NCBI GenBank assembly: GCA_902778245.1
Contig: CACYXH010000004.1
Span: 1-60,072 of the forward strand
DNA: 60,072 bases
Reading direction: 5' to 3'
DNA from: an uncultured Lachnospiraceae bacterium
Lineage (GTDB): Bacteria > Bacillota > Clostridia > Lachnospirales > Lachnospiraceae
The position numbers were made by a program, and so were the translations under genes. This document shows positions 25,031 through 34,590 of the stretch, one piece after another; the first letter of the stretch is position 1, and every line of letters begins with the position of its first letter. The notes under the pieces were generated by a model, which worked only from the letters and a program-made list of their open reading frames with translations, made no database searches and was not told the DNA's origin.

Positions 25031-26458
25031 ATGGCGGAATCAAAACTTCGGGAGAACACACTTGCCTCCGGAATGGACATTGATTTTTACAGTATTATAA
25101 AAGATGTGCTGAAAAATTGGTGGTTGGTTTTGATACTGGCCGTTTCAGCTGCATTGCTCTCTTATGTACAGGTGAATCGTTCCTACCATCCCGTGTACAC
25201 CATCGAATCGACTTATGCGGTGACCACCAGAGGCAGGAATAACAATGTCATTAACAATCTAAATACAGCGCAGGATACTGCTTCCCGTTTGGTTCAGATC
25301 ATCAACAGTCCAACACTGCAGGCGAAGGTGGCGGAGGAAATGGGGACAACGGGCGTCCAGGGGGAGATTACCTCAGAACTGGTTCCGGAGACGAATCTCC
25401 TGATGTTTCGGGTGACATCCTCCACTCCTGAAATGGCGTTTCGGATATTGCGCTCAGTGATGAATAATTATTCTACTCTATCAGATTACCTCATAGGAAA
25501 CGCCATTATGGATGTGCTGATCGCGCCGGTGATTCCCACGGAGCCAGATGATGCGCTGGCGGTGCGGGGGCCGGTGACAAAGGCTTTCCTGATCACTGCG
25601 TTGGTTGTACTTCTGGCGTTGGCACTGGTTTCTTATTGGAAAGATACAATACGAAAGCCTTCTGATGTGGGGAAAAAGCTGGATACCAGGCTGCTGGGAA
25701 CTATGTGCCATGAAAAGAAGCATAAAACAAAGTATTCTTTGTTGATCACCAATCCCATGGTGAGTTTTCGCTATGTGGAACTTGTGCAGAAAACCTGCCG
25801 GAAAGTATTAAACCGTATGGAGCAGAAAAATGTCAGTACTCTTCTGGTGACCAGTTATCTGGAAAATGAGGGCAAATCTACAGTGGCGGCTAATATTGCG
25901 CTGGCTTTGGCTCAAACAGGGAAAAGGGTGGTTCTGATGGATCTGGATCTGCGCAAACCTTCGCAATACAAGATTTTTGAGAGGAATGATCTGGAACGTG
26001 ATGTCCTGGGGAACGTCCTGAGTGGAAAACCACTGAAAGAAGATTTGATCGATTATTTAGAGGAGAAAAGCCTTTTCGCGGTATTGAACACGAAAGAGTA
26101 CTCCAGGTCCACGGAGATGCTGACCACTGGAAAACTGGAGACGATTCTGGAATATCTGAGAGAAGCCTTTGATTATGTAATTATTGATACACCACCCATG
26201 GCTTATGTGGCGGATACGGAGGAGATTGCCAATCTGGCGGATGCATCGCTGATCGTGGTAAGAGAGCATATAGCGGTGGCAAAAGATATTAATGATATGC
26301 TGGATGTGCTGAATGGCTGCAGGGCTGTTCCTATTGGCTGTGTTTTCAATGACGCCCACAGCAGTGCAGGTATGGCCGGATTCAGAGGTTACGGTTACGG
26401 AAAAGGTTATGGTTACGGCTATGGTTATGAGAATTACTATGGAAAGTCGGTCAAATAG
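25031..26458 (+). CDS. Wzz/BY-kinase fusion 1 (chain-length regulator and tyrosine autokinase)
   Basis: A 475-aa protein. The Wzz-type part has membrane segments at about 30-48 and 186-203 flanking an extracellular loop, with PxxP-like TEPDDAL before TM2. The cytosolic kinase has Walker A LENEGKST (277-284), Walker A' VLMDLDLRKP (301-310) and Walker B VIIDTPP. The tail has eight Tyr in Gly-Tyr repeats (GYGYGYGYENYYG), the autophosphorylation cluster. Firmicutes usually split this into CpsC and CpsD; here it is one chain, as in Gram-negative Wzc. Dephosphorylation by the nearby CpsB is expected. A paralogue follows immediately. Confidence 0.92.
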   Translation: MAESKLRENTLASGMDIDFYSIIKDVLKNWWLVLILAVSAALLSYVQVNRSYHPVYTIESTYAVTTRGRNNNVINNLNTAQDTASRLVQIINSPTLQAKVAEEMGTTGVQGEITSELVPETNLLMFRVTSSTPEMAFRILRSVMNNYSTLSDYLIGNAIMDVLIAPVIPTEPDDALAVRGPVTKAFLITALVVLLALALVSYWKDTIRKPSDVGKKLDTRLLGTMCHEKKHKTKYSLLITNPMVSFRYVELVQKTCRKVLNRMEQKNVSTLLVTSYLENEGKSTVAANIALALAQTGKRVVLMDLDLRKPSQYKIFERNDLERDVLGNVLSGKPLKEDLIDYLEEKSLFAVLNTKEYSRSTEMLTTGKLETILEYLREAFDYVIIDTPPMAYVADTEEIANLADASLIVVREHIAVAKDINDMLDVLNGCRAVPIGCVFNDAHSSAGMAGFRGYGYGKGYGYGYGYENYYGKSVK

Positions 26459-26481
26459 GACGTGCCTGATGAGGAGTGACA

Positions 26482-27975
26482 ATGAGTAAAGAATATAGTG
26501 AGGAAAGAGACGATAAAACAGAGAACCAGGAAAAAACCGAAGAGGGACTTTGGGATATCAGCGTGATCGTTGATGACGCGTTCAAGGGGCTGCGGCGTTA
26601 CTGGATCTTACTTCTGGTAATGGCAAGCTTGTGTGCCAGTTTGTTTTACTTTCGGGCAAAGAGTACTTATGTACCAAAGTACAATGCTTCCATGACTTTT
26701 ATCGTGAATACGACACTGGCTGTCAATTATAACGCAGAGTATTATAATAAAGCGACCGCGTCCCAGATTGCGAAGACCTTTCCTTATATTATTTCCAACA
26801 CTGCGCTGCAGCATATTATTGCGGATGATCTGGGGGTCAGCGAGATACCGGGTACTATTGACGCGAAAGCTATGGAGGATACCAATCTGATCACCATCAG
26901 TGTCATTGCCAATGAGGGAAATATGGCATATGATATCCTGCAGTCGGTGATCCGAAATTATCAGCAGGTGGCAAAGGCGGTGATCGGAGAGACGGAATTG
27001 AATGTTGTGGATGAAACAGGTATTCCCACAGAACCGGTAAACTCTGACAGCGCCAGGTCGGCAGCGAAGAAAGGCTTTTTGATCGGTCTGGCAATTGACG
27101 CGGTGATCTTGCTCCTCTACGCAATGACCAGAAAGACGATCCGAAGAGAAGAGGATTTAAAAAAATTACTGAATGTAAAATGCCTTGGCGCTATACCAAG
27201 AGTAAAATTAAAGAAGCGCAGTGACCGGGAGAAAAACCGGGTGATGATCGATAATCGGGGAGTGTCTTATGGATTTATTGAAGCCACCCGTACTGTGCGC
27301 ACCAGAATCGAGCGTGATGCGGCGGAGACGGGAGCCAGAGTGTATATGGTATCCAGCGCCGTTACGGGGGAGGGCAAGAGTACTGTCGCGTCAAATCTGG
27401 CTCTTTCTCTTGCGGGAAAGGGAAAGAAAGTACTGCTGATCGATCTGGATCTGCGTAATCCCTCCGTGACAGAGGTGCTGGGAATCAAGGATGTGAAAAA
27501 GGGTCTGATCGATGTGTTGACGGACAAGGCTTATCTGATGGAAGTAATCACGGATTACGGGCAAAGCGGTCTGAAGGTACTGCCGGGGGGAGAGCCGGTA
27601 CGGACCACGGCCAGGATTTTGAGTAACCAGAGAATTGAGCTTCTTTTTGAGTCCCTCCGTAGGGCAGCAGATTACATTATTGTGGACACACCGCCCAGTG
27701 GTCTTCTGATGGATGCGGCCCAGATCGTAAAGTGGGTGGATGCGGGTATCTTTGTGGTGCGGCAGGATTATGCGCCGGTGGAGCGGATTCTGGACGGTAT
27801 TGAGATGCTTTCTGATACGGGGCTGCGGCTGGCCGGCTGTGTGATGAATTATACGGAGGCGGGGATTACCGGCTATGGATACGGATATAGTTACGGCCGC
27901 TACGGTTACGGGAAATACGGTAAATATGGAACGAGCAAATATACCGAAAAAACACAGGGCGGGACAAACCATTAG
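26482..27975 (+). CDS. Wzz/BY-kinase fusion 2
   Basis: Same architecture as its upstream neighbour. It has an acidic N-terminus (MSKEYSEERDD), membrane segments at about 40-57 and 195-213, Walker A SSAVTGEGKST, Walker A' LLIDLDLRNP and Walker B IIVDTPPSG. The Tyr/Gly-rich tail is GYGYGYSYGRYGYGKYG and more. The two proteins are clearly diverged, so this is an old duplication. The ATG at 26482 follows GAGGAG; a GTG two codons earlier overlaps that site. The two kinases could cross-phosphorylate or form mixed rings; this cannot be judged from sequence. Confidence 0.92.
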   Translation: MSKEYSEERDDKTENQEKTEEGLWDISVIVDDAFKGLRRYWILLLVMASLCASLFYFRAKSTYVPKYNASMTFIVNTTLAVNYNAEYYNKATASQIAKTFPYIISNTALQHIIADDLGVSEIPGTIDAKAMEDTNLITISVIANEGNMAYDILQSVIRNYQQVAKAVIGETELNVVDETGIPTEPVNSDSARSAAKKGFLIGLAIDAVILLLYAMTRKTIRREEDLKKLLNVKCLGAIPRVKLKKRSDREKNRVMIDNRGVSYGFIEATRTVRTRIERDAAETGARVYMVSSAVTGEGKSTVASNLALSLAGKGKKVLLIDLDLRNPSVTEVLGIKDVKKGLIDVLTDKAYLMEVITDYGQSGLKVLPGGEPVRTTARILSNQRIELLFESLRRAADYIIVDTPPSGLLMDAAQIVKWVDAGIFVVRQDYAPVERILDGIEMLSDTGLRLAGCVMNYTEAGITGYGYGYSYGRYGYGKYGKYGTSKYTEKTQGGTNH

Positions 27976-27992
27976 AAAATAGGTATCTGCAT

Positions 27993-29864
27993 ATGAGAAA
28001 AATAGGTAGAAAACTGAGAGAGGATAAGATATGGAGCCGCAGGATCTTTCTGATCTTACTGGATATACTGGTAATCTCGCTGTCGGGTGCATTGGCTCTT
28101 CTCACCAGATTTGAGTTTATCTGGTCGGATATCGATCAGAGTTTTGTGGATGCATTTGTTTGTTATTTGCCGATGCATCTGGTAATTACATTGGGCATAT
28201 TCTGGGCATTTCGATTGTACCACAGCTTGTGGAAATATGCCAATCTGAATGAAATCGTAACGATATGTTTCGCCTGCGCGTTGGCTGAAATTGCCGATTT
28301 CATGGTAATCCGGGGGATGAAAGGGTATTTGCCTCGTTCCTACTATCTGCTGAATGTAATGTACACGTCTTTTGGCATCAGCTTAGTTCGCTTCTCCTAT
28401 CGTTGTGTGCGCATGATGCGGCGCAGGCTGAGAGAAGAAGGAAACGTCAAAAACGTGATGGTTGTTGGTGCCGGAGCTGCCGGTACCATGATCATCAAGG
28501 AAATGATAGACAGCCGATATCTGCATTGTAAAGTGAAGTGCATCATCGATGATGATCGTGCAAAGAGGGGATGCTATATTCACGGTATCCGTGTAGTGGG
28601 GGGACGTGATATGATACTGAACAGTGCGAAAAAGTATCAGATCCGCCAGATCATTATTGCCATGCCTTCCCAGTCTCAGCGCACCATCCGGGAGATTCTG
28701 GATATCTGTAAGGAGACGGACTGTGAGTTGAAGACCCTTCCCGGGATGTATCAGCTGGTGAACGACGAGGTGCAGGTGAAGCACCTGAGAGATGTAGATA
28801 TCAATGATCTGCTGGCAAGAGATACCGTTGTGATCGATGATGTCTCCATCTCCGGGTACATAGCCGGAAAGATCGTTCTGGTGACCGGTGGTGGAGGATC
28901 TATTGGAAGTGAGTTGTGCCGTCAGATTGCGGCCAGAGAACCCAAGCAGCTGGTGATCGTAGACATTTACGAGAATAACGCGTATGATATACAGCAAGAG
29001 CTGATAAGCCGCTATCCGAAACTGGATCTGAAGGTACTGATCGGATCCGTGCGCAACACGAAGCGCATGGATGATATCATGGGCACCTACCGCCCGGACG
29101 TTGTCTATCACGCGGCGGCTCATAAGCATGTGCCGCTGATGGAGATCAGCCCGGACGAGGCCATCAAGAATAATGTGCTGGGCACCCTGAAAACCGTGCA
29201 GGCGGCAGATAAATGGGGCGTGAAACGATTTGTTCTGATCAGCACGGACAAGGCGGTGAATCCCACCAACATTATGGGGGCATCCAAGCGCCTCTGCGAA
29301 ATGATCATCCAGATGTATGACCGCCGCTCCGAAACGGAGTTTGTAGCGGTACGCTTTGGCAACGTGCTGGGCAGTAATGGCAGTGTGATCCCGCTGTTTC
29401 GCAGACAGATTGCAAATGGCGGCCCGGTGACGGTGACCCATCCGGATGTCATCCGCTATTTTATGACGATACCGGAGGCAGTCTCGCTGGTGCTCCAGGC
29501 GGGTATGTACGCGAAAGGCGGCGAGATTTTTGTCCTGGATATGGGAGAACCGGTAAGGATTTTGGATCTGGCTAAGAACCTGATCCGCCTCTCCGGCCTT
29601 AAGGAGGGCGAGGATATTGAGATCGTCTTTACGGGGCTGCGCCCCGGAGAGAAGCTCTACGAGGAACTTCTGATGGATGAGGAGGGGCTGAGGGAGACGG
29701 AAAATAAGCTGATATACATCGGAAAGCCCATTGAGTTTGACGAAGAATGGTTTGAACAGGAACTGAAGAATCTGAGGAGAGCCGCCGAGGGTGAGGCGAA
29801 GGATATCCGCGAGATGGTACGAAGAATGGTGCCGACGTACCAATCGGATAATGCGGATAGATAG
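27993..29864 (+). CDS. Membrane-bound nucleotide-sugar 4,6-dehydratase (EpsC/PglF/CapD type)
   Basis: Converts UDP-GlcNAc to a 4-keto-6-deoxy sugar, the first step to bacillosamine- or FucNAc-type residues. Four membrane segments lie in the first 135 residues. A first Rossmann domain (VMVVGAGAAG at 155-164) and a second, catalytic SDR domain (VLVTGGGGSIGSE at 296-308) follow. The motif STDKAVNPTNIMGASKR has the Met/Lys variant of the PglF group instead of Tyr/Lys. At 623 aa it is full length. It is followed by the matching phosphoglycosyltransferase, so its product is probably the first sugar on the lipid. A matching aminotransferase is not in the window. Confidence 0.92.
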   Translation: MRKIGRKLREDKIWSRRIFLILLDILVISLSGALALLTRFEFIWSDIDQSFVDAFVCYLPMHLVITLGIFWAFRLYHSLWKYANLNEIVTICFACALAEIADFMVIRGMKGYLPRSYYLLNVMYTSFGISLVRFSYRCVRMMRRRLREEGNVKNVMVVGAGAAGTMIIKEMIDSRYLHCKVKCIIDDDRAKRGCYIHGIRVVGGRDMILNSAKKYQIRQIIIAMPSQSQRTIREILDICKETDCELKTLPGMYQLVNDEVQVKHLRDVDINDLLARDTVVIDDVSISGYIAGKIVLVTGGGGSIGSELCRQIAAREPKQLVIVDIYENNAYDIQQELISRYPKLDLKVLIGSVRNTKRMDDIMGTYRPDVVYHAAAHKHVPLMEISPDEAIKNNVLGTLKTVQAADKWGVKRFVLISTDKAVNPTNIMGASKRLCEMIIQMYDRRSETEFVAVRFGNVLGSNGSVIPLFRRQIANGGPVTVTHPDVIRYFMTIPEAVSLVLQAGMYAKGGEIFVLDMGEPVRILDLAKNLIRLSGLKEGEDIEIVFTGLRPGEKLYEELLMDEEGLRETENKLIYIGKPIEFDEEWFEQELKNLRRAAEGEAKDIREMVRRMVPTYQSDNADR

Positions 29865-29889
29865 CATATGTCTGCAAGGATGATAAAGA

Positions 29890-30507
29890 ATGTACAAAGA
29901 ATATATAAAACGCTTCATCGATATTATTCTTTCCGTATCAGGAATGATCCTGGCATTTTGGCTTTATTTGCTCATAATTGTTGCAATTAAAATGGATGAT
30001 CCGGGTCCGGTGTTTTTTAAACAGGAAAGGATTGGTGTGCACAAGAAAAAATTTTTCTTATGGAAGTTTAGAACCATGAAAGCGTCGACGCCCCATGATA
30101 CCCCAACCCATTTGTTGGAAAATCCAGATCAATATATCACTCGCGTGGGTAAGTTTCTCCGAAAGAGTTCGCTGGATGAAATACCCCAGCTTTGGAATAT
30201 TCTGAAAGGCGACATGAGTGTCATCGGTCCCCGTCCGGCACTATGGAATCAATATGATTTGCTTGAGGAAAGAGACAAGTATGGGGCAAATGATGTGAAA
30301 CCGGGATTGTCCGGTTGGGCACAGATTTGCGGGCGTGATGAACTTGAAATTGAGGAAAAAGCCCGCCTGGACGGTGAATATGTTCGAAAAATGAGCTTTC
30401 TCTTTGATTGTCGTTGCTTTTTTGGAACTGTGATCGGAACACTCAGAGCCGATGGAGTTGTTGAAGGCGGTACTGGAAAGATACATAAGGCGGGATTGAG
30501 AAAATGA
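29890..30507 (+). CDS. Initiating phosphoglycosyltransferase (PglC/WcaJ type)
   Basis: A monotopic enzyme that moves a sugar-1-phosphate from UDP-sugar to undecaprenyl phosphate. It has an N-terminal re-entrant hydrophobic helix (about 10-33), PVFFKQERIG, FRTMK, then the catalytic DE pair in SSLDEIPQLWNIL. GPRPAL and KPGLSGWAQ follow. At 205 aa it is the short PglC-like form without the extra membrane domain. It overlaps the next gene by four bases (ATGA). Together with the dehydratase it sets the first residue of the repeat unit. Confidence 0.93.
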   Translation: MYKEYIKRFIDIILSVSGMILAFWLYLLIIVAIKMDDPGPVFFKQERIGVHKKKFFLWKFRTMKASTPHDTPTHLLENPDQYITRVGKFLRKSSLDEIPQLWNILKGDMSVIGPRPALWNQYDLLEERDKYGANDVKPGLSGWAQICGRDELEIEEKARLDGEYVRKMSFLFDCRCFFGTVIGTLRADGVVEGGTGKIHKAGLRK

Positions 30508-31601
30508 AATTTCTGATTATTACGAATCATTCTTATATGCTGTGGCAGTTCCGAAGGGAAGTAATTGTTGAATTACAAAGACGGGGGGAGGTTGTTGTCA
30601 GTACGCCGTTTGTCGGTCACGAAGAAGATTTTGAGGAAATGGGCTGCCGGATGATAAATACAGAATTAGACAGGCGCAGCATAAATCCAGTCACCGACCT
30701 GAGATTGTACTGGTTTTATAAAAAACTGTTAAAGACGGAAAGACCGGATATAGTGATTACTTATTCTATCAAGCCAAATGTTTATGCGGGTTATGCGTGC
30801 AGAAGATTGAAAATTCCATATTGTGTAAATGTTCAGGGGCTTGGGACGGCATTTCAAAAGAGGTTAACGGCTTTAATTGCTGCCTTTATGTATAAGATTG
30901 CTTTGAAGAATGCAAAGGCGGTCTTTTTTGAAAATACAGTCAATGCAGAAGAATTTGCAAGGGCTGGGATCGTTTTGGCGGACAAAGAAATTGTTTTACC
31001 TGGAGCCGGAGTGAATTTGGATTATTATAAGTTTGAACCCTATCCCGCCGAAGAAGGAGGGATCCGTTTCTTATTTCTTGGAAGAATTATGAAGGAAAAG
31101 GGTGTGGACGAGTTATTTGATGCCGCTAAAAAGCTTAAGGGAAAATACGGTGACAAAATTAAGATTGACCTGGTCGGCTTTTTTGAGGATGAATACAAAG
31201 AAACTGTAAATCAATTAGCAGCAGATGGAATAGTGGCGTTCCATGGCTTTCAGGAGGAACCGAGGCCGTTTTACGCTGCAGCCCATTGCATAGTCCTTCC
31301 CAGCTATCATGAGGGTATGAGCAATGTCCTGTTGGAAGCAGCGGCAACCGGAAGAGCATTAATAGCCAGTGATATTCCGGGGTGTCGCGAGGCGGTTGAC
31401 GATGGCGTGAATGGTTTCATTTGCAAAGGGATGGATAGTGAAAGCCTGGCAAAATGCATGGACAGGTTTATGCTTCTGGATTCCGCATCCCGCAAAGCGA
31501 TGGGGATGCGCGGAAGAAGAAAAATGGAAGAAGTGTTTGATAGAAATATGGTGGTAAATGAAACTCTCACAGCTATTGCGGGAGAAACGGTTACCGGATG
31601 A
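30504..31601 (+). CDS. Glycosyltransferase family 4, second-sugar transferase (PglA-like)
   Basis: GT-B fold enzyme of 365 aa. The N-terminal half begins FLIITNHSYMLWQFRREV and includes YSIKPNVYAGYACRRL. The C-terminal half has FLGRIMKEKGVDELFDAAKKL and the donor-binding PSYHEGMSNVLLEAAATGR with the E-x7-E pattern. It resembles transferases that act just after PglC-type enzymes. Coupled by ATGA overlap to the phosphoglycosyltransferase, which supports that order. Sugar specificity unknown. Confidence 0.88.
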   Translation: MKFLIITNHSYMLWQFRREVIVELQRRGEVVVSTPFVGHEEDFEEMGCRMINTELDRRSINPVTDLRLYWFYKKLLKTERPDIVITYSIKPNVYAGYACRRLKIPYCVNVQGLGTAFQKRLTALIAAFMYKIALKNAKAVFFENTVNAEEFARAGIVLADKEIVLPGAGVNLDYYKFEPYPAEEGGIRFLFLGRIMKEKGVDELFDAAKKLKGKYGDKIKIDLVGFFEDEYKETVNQLAADGIVAFHGFQEEPRPFYAAAHCIVLPSYHEGMSNVLLEAAATGRALIASDIPGCREAVDDGVNGFICKGMDSESLAKCMDRFMLLDSASRKAMGMRGRRKMEEVFDRNMVVNETLTAIAGETVTG

Positions 31602-31617
31602 AAGTACAGGGGAGACT

Positions 31618-32718
31618 ATGGTAAATCAGTATATCCTAATCTTTGTTTGGCTGGGATTTTGTGCTATAATAGCTGAAAAATCAAGTGTGATAAAAACAGA
31701 AGTAGTTTGCGGGGGAACAGTGGAGAGGTTTCCATGGTGGTTTGCGTTTGTTGCTTTTGTGCCGGTGATCTGGATGGCGGGGCATAGAGGAAATGTTGGC
31801 GACACCGGGGCATATTTGAGTGGATTCCTTAACATGCCGGACTCGTTTGCCGGAATTCCGGCATATGCGGAAACACAGGCAAAGGATCCTGGATTTTACG
31901 TCTTTTCCGCAATATTGAAACAATTTATTGGGAATCACAGCGTTCGGTATTTTACAGTTCTCGCTGCCATTCAGGGAATCATTTTACTGACCGTATATCG
32001 TAAATATTCATCAGCTTATATTGTCTCTCTTTTCTTGTTTCTTGCTTCAACGGATTACATTTCCTGGATGTACAACGGAATTCGGCAGTTTATGGCAGTG
32101 ACGATTATATTTGGGGGCACCTCATTAATGTTGAGGAATAAGTATGTTTCTTTAATTCTTGTCATACTTCTTGCGTCTCTATTTCATCAATCAGCGCTGA
32201 TCATGATACCAATCGTATTGATCGCGCAGGGAAAGGCATGGAATACACGTACACTTCTCTTTATTGCAATTATCATTATAGCAGTTCTCTTTGTTGGCCG
32301 GTTTACGAGCTTGTTGGATGCCGTACTTGAAGAGACGCAGTATGCCAGCGTAGTAAGCGATTATACATCGTGGAATGATGATGGTACAAATCCTATTCGG
32401 GTTCTTGTATACTCCTTGCCCGCAATCCTTGCGTTCCTTGGAAGGAAAAGAATCATGTATGAGGATGACCAACTTATCAATCTGTGTACAAATTTTTCGT
32501 TGGTCACTGCCGGATTGTATCTGGTTTCCATGTTCACAAGCGGTATTTTTCTGGGAAGACTTCCGATCTATACCAGTTTATATAGCTACATTTTGCTGCC
32601 GTGGGAGATTGAGAATCTGTTTATAAGGGAATCCAAAAGGTTGATGTATGTGGCGATGATTGTTGGTTATCTGGGGTTTTATTATTATCAGATGCATGTG
32701 GGTTTTCGACTATTATGA
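31618..32718 (+). CDS. EpsG-like polysaccharide polymerase
   Basis: A 366-aa, strongly hydrophobic protein with about ten membrane segments. Family features are GHRGNVGDTGAYLSGF, a loop with DPGFYVFSAILKQF, and DYISWMYNGIRQFMA. EpsG proteins are Wzy-type polymerases of exopolysaccharide repeat units on the outer membrane face. I chose ATG 31618 (after AGGGGAG); the earlier ATG at 31558 lies inside the previous gene and adds a hydrophilic lead. No Wzx flippase gene is present in this window. Confidence 0.85.
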   Translation: MVNQYILIFVWLGFCAIIAEKSSVIKTEVVCGGTVERFPWWFAFVAFVPVIWMAGHRGNVGDTGAYLSGFLNMPDSFAGIPAYAETQAKDPGFYVFSAILKQFIGNHSVRYFTVLAAIQGIILLTVYRKYSSAYIVSLFLFLASTDYISWMYNGIRQFMAVTIIFGGTSLMLRNKYVSLILVILLASLFHQSALIMIPIVLIAQGKAWNTRTLLFIAIIIIAVLFVGRFTSLLDAVLEETQYASVVSDYTSWNDDGTNPIRVLVYSLPAILAFLGRKRIMYEDDQLINLCTNFSLVTAGLYLVSMFTSGIFLGRLPIYTSLYSYILLPWEIENLFIRESKRLMYVAMIVGYLGFYYYQMHVGFRLL

Positions 32719-32729
32719 GGTGTATATGA

Positions 32730-33617
32730 ATGAAAATTGCAATCATGCTTGCGTTACACAACAATCCCAAACAGGCGAACATCTTTATGAAACAATGCAT
32801 ACAAAATGAGGGCTGTCATGTTTTTGTTCATATTGATAAGAAGGGTCTGGATATTAAAAGTGAACTGATAGCGCATGGGCGTATTCACATCCTTCCAAAA
32901 TCGTATTCCGTCCGCTGGGGGGATTATAGCCAAATTGAATATGTCATTGAACTGATGAAGTATGCAAAAGACTTTGGAGAGTTTGACTATTATTCAATAC
33001 ATAGCGGCAATGATTTAATGGTCCGGCCTTTCTGTGAATTATCAGATTTTTTAAAAACAGATAATAAGTATGCATACTTAGACTGTGAGAGCCTTCCGTG
33101 GAGTGAGTGGCAGTATGGCGGAGGCCTGGGCAGATTAGCCTTGCCATGGCCCAGATGGATGAGAAGCAGGCTAAAGCCGAATTCTGTACAAAGATATCTT
33201 AGATCGCTATATGGTCATCTGTATGGATGGCATCTTATCCCCGGGAAAAAGCTTCCGGCAGAGATACCGTTTTGGGGAAAAGCAGCTTGGTATACACTTA
33301 GAAGTGACTGTGTTGAAAAGTGCCTTGATTATATTTGTATGCATCCGGAATTTCTTGATCTGTTCAGAGAATCGCTTTGCGGTGATGAGATCTTCTTTAA
33401 CACGCTGGTAAATATGACAGCTGAAGATGAAGTGGTGGAGCGGCACAATAACCTTCGTTATGTTGATATGAGAACGGTAGATAAAAAAGTTGTTGGAGCT
33501 CCAAAAACTCTGACCATGAGCGATGTAGAGAAAATTCGAAAATCGGGTGCTTTTTGGGCACGTAAGTTTGATGCTCAGGTTGATGAAGAAGCAGTTTATC
33601 ACTTTTCTACAATGTAG
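32730..33617 (+). CDS. GT14-like (core-2/I-branching) beta-N-acetylglucosaminyltransferase
   Basis: A 295-aa protein starting MKIAIMLALHNNPKQANIFM. It has FVHIDKK, then YYSIHSGNDLMVRPF, FWGKAAWYTLRSDCV and LCGDEIFFNTL, the usual order in bacterial GT14 branching enzymes. It probably adds a branch GlcNAc or a related sugar to the repeat unit. It is a stand-alone soluble enzyme in the cytoplasm. It begins eleven bases after the polymerase gene. Confidence 0.83.
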   Translation: MKIAIMLALHNNPKQANIFMKQCIQNEGCHVFVHIDKKGLDIKSELIAHGRIHILPKSYSVRWGDYSQIEYVIELMKYAKDFGEFDYYSIHSGNDLMVRPFCELSDFLKTDNKYAYLDCESLPWSEWQYGGGLGRLALPWPRWMRSRLKPNSVQRYLRSLYGHLYGWHLIPGKKLPAEIPFWGKAAWYTLRSDCVEKCLDYICMHPEFLDLFRESLCGDEIFFNTLVNMTAEDEVVERHNNLRYVDMRTVDKKVVGAPKTLTMSDVEKIRKSGAFWARKFDAQVDEEAVYHFSTM

Positions 33618-33697
33618 ATGCTTTTTATAACGAACGTCTGCAGGTAGAATGATGTTGTACGAGGTAAATTGCGATTGGAATAGGGGACAGTGAGACA

Positions 33698-34501
33698 ATG
33701 AACCATAGACCGGAAGTATCAATAATAATGGGAGTATTTAATGGAGCTGCCACATTGTGGGCTGCTATTGAATCAATTCGGCGGCAGACTTTTGAAGATT
33801 GGGAATTTATTATTTGTAATGATTGTTCCACAGATAACACTCTGGATGTATTACAAGAATTTGCAGATAGAGATAGCCGCATAAAGATAATTTGCAACGA
33901 ACAGAATTGTGGATTGGCGGCATCATTGAATCATTGCTTAGAGTTTGTACAGGGAGAATATGTTGCACGGATGGATTGTGATGATGTATCACTCCCCCAG
34001 CGTATAGAACGCCAGATTGCGTACTTGAAAGATCATCCGGAATACGATCTGGTGGGAACCTATATGCAAGCATTTGATGATTGTGGGAAAAAGGAAATCG
34101 TACAGACAAAGCTGCGGCCGGAAAGATATGATTTACCAAAGGGAGCGCCGTTTTGTCATGCCACGATCGTCATGCGCACAGAGGCGATGAAGAAACTAAA
34201 TGGATATTGTGTTTCAAACCATACACTTCGCACGGAAGATATTGATCTTTGGTATCGTTTCTTTGCGGCAGGGTTTGTCGGGGGAAATATCCCGGAACCG
34301 TTGTATCTTGTGCGTGTAGATGAGGCAGCGTATAAACGTCGAAAGCTAAAATATATGCTGCATGCGTCCTATATCGTTTGGTATGGATGCGATATGCTTG
34401 AGCTTCCGCTTTATTATAAGATATATTGTATCAAACCGATTATGTCGTGGCTGCTTCCCAGGAAAATTAAAATGTCAATGAGGAAGTGGATCATCAAGTG
34501 A
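33698..34501 (+). CDS. Family 2 glycosyltransferase
   Basis: GT-A fold, 267 aa. The N-terminal pattern VSIIMGVFNGAATLWAAIESI, NDCSTDNT and the metal-binding VARMDCDDVSLP (DXD-type) are clear, followed by FCHATIVMR and TEDIDLWYRFFAAG. It adds one sugar from a nucleotide donor to the lipid-linked glycan. AGGGGA lies upstream of the ATG. Base composition is more AT-rich than the first genes of the locus. Donor and acceptor unknown. Confidence 0.88.
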   Translation: MNHRPEVSIIMGVFNGAATLWAAIESIRRQTFEDWEFIICNDCSTDNTLDVLQEFADRDSRIKIICNEQNCGLAASLNHCLEFVQGEYVARMDCDDVSLPQRIERQIAYLKDHPEYDLVGTYMQAFDDCGKKEIVQTKLRPERYDLPKGAPFCHATIVMRTEAMKKLNGYCVSNHTLRTEDIDLWYRFFAAGFVGGNIPEPLYLVRVDEAAYKRRKLKYMLHASYIVWYGCDMLELPLYYKIYCIKPIMSWLLPRKIKMSMRKWIIK

Positions 34502-34590
34502 GTGTGGCAATGAGATGATGGATAATATCCTGTGAGCATTTTGCAGTAGTTTAATTAAGAGAAAAGAAGGCACTGATGGGGGAGGGCAAT

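Noticed and set aside
26384-26450. Gly-Tyr codon repeats in the kinase tails as a DNA minisatellite
   Set aside because: The repeat is explained by the tyrosine cluster of the BY-kinase, with mixed synonymous codons.
28383-29918. 511-codon minus-strand open frame opposite the dehydratase gene
   Set aside because: The opposite strand is a textbook EpsC/PglF-type protein; the frame has a composition typical of an antisense shadow.
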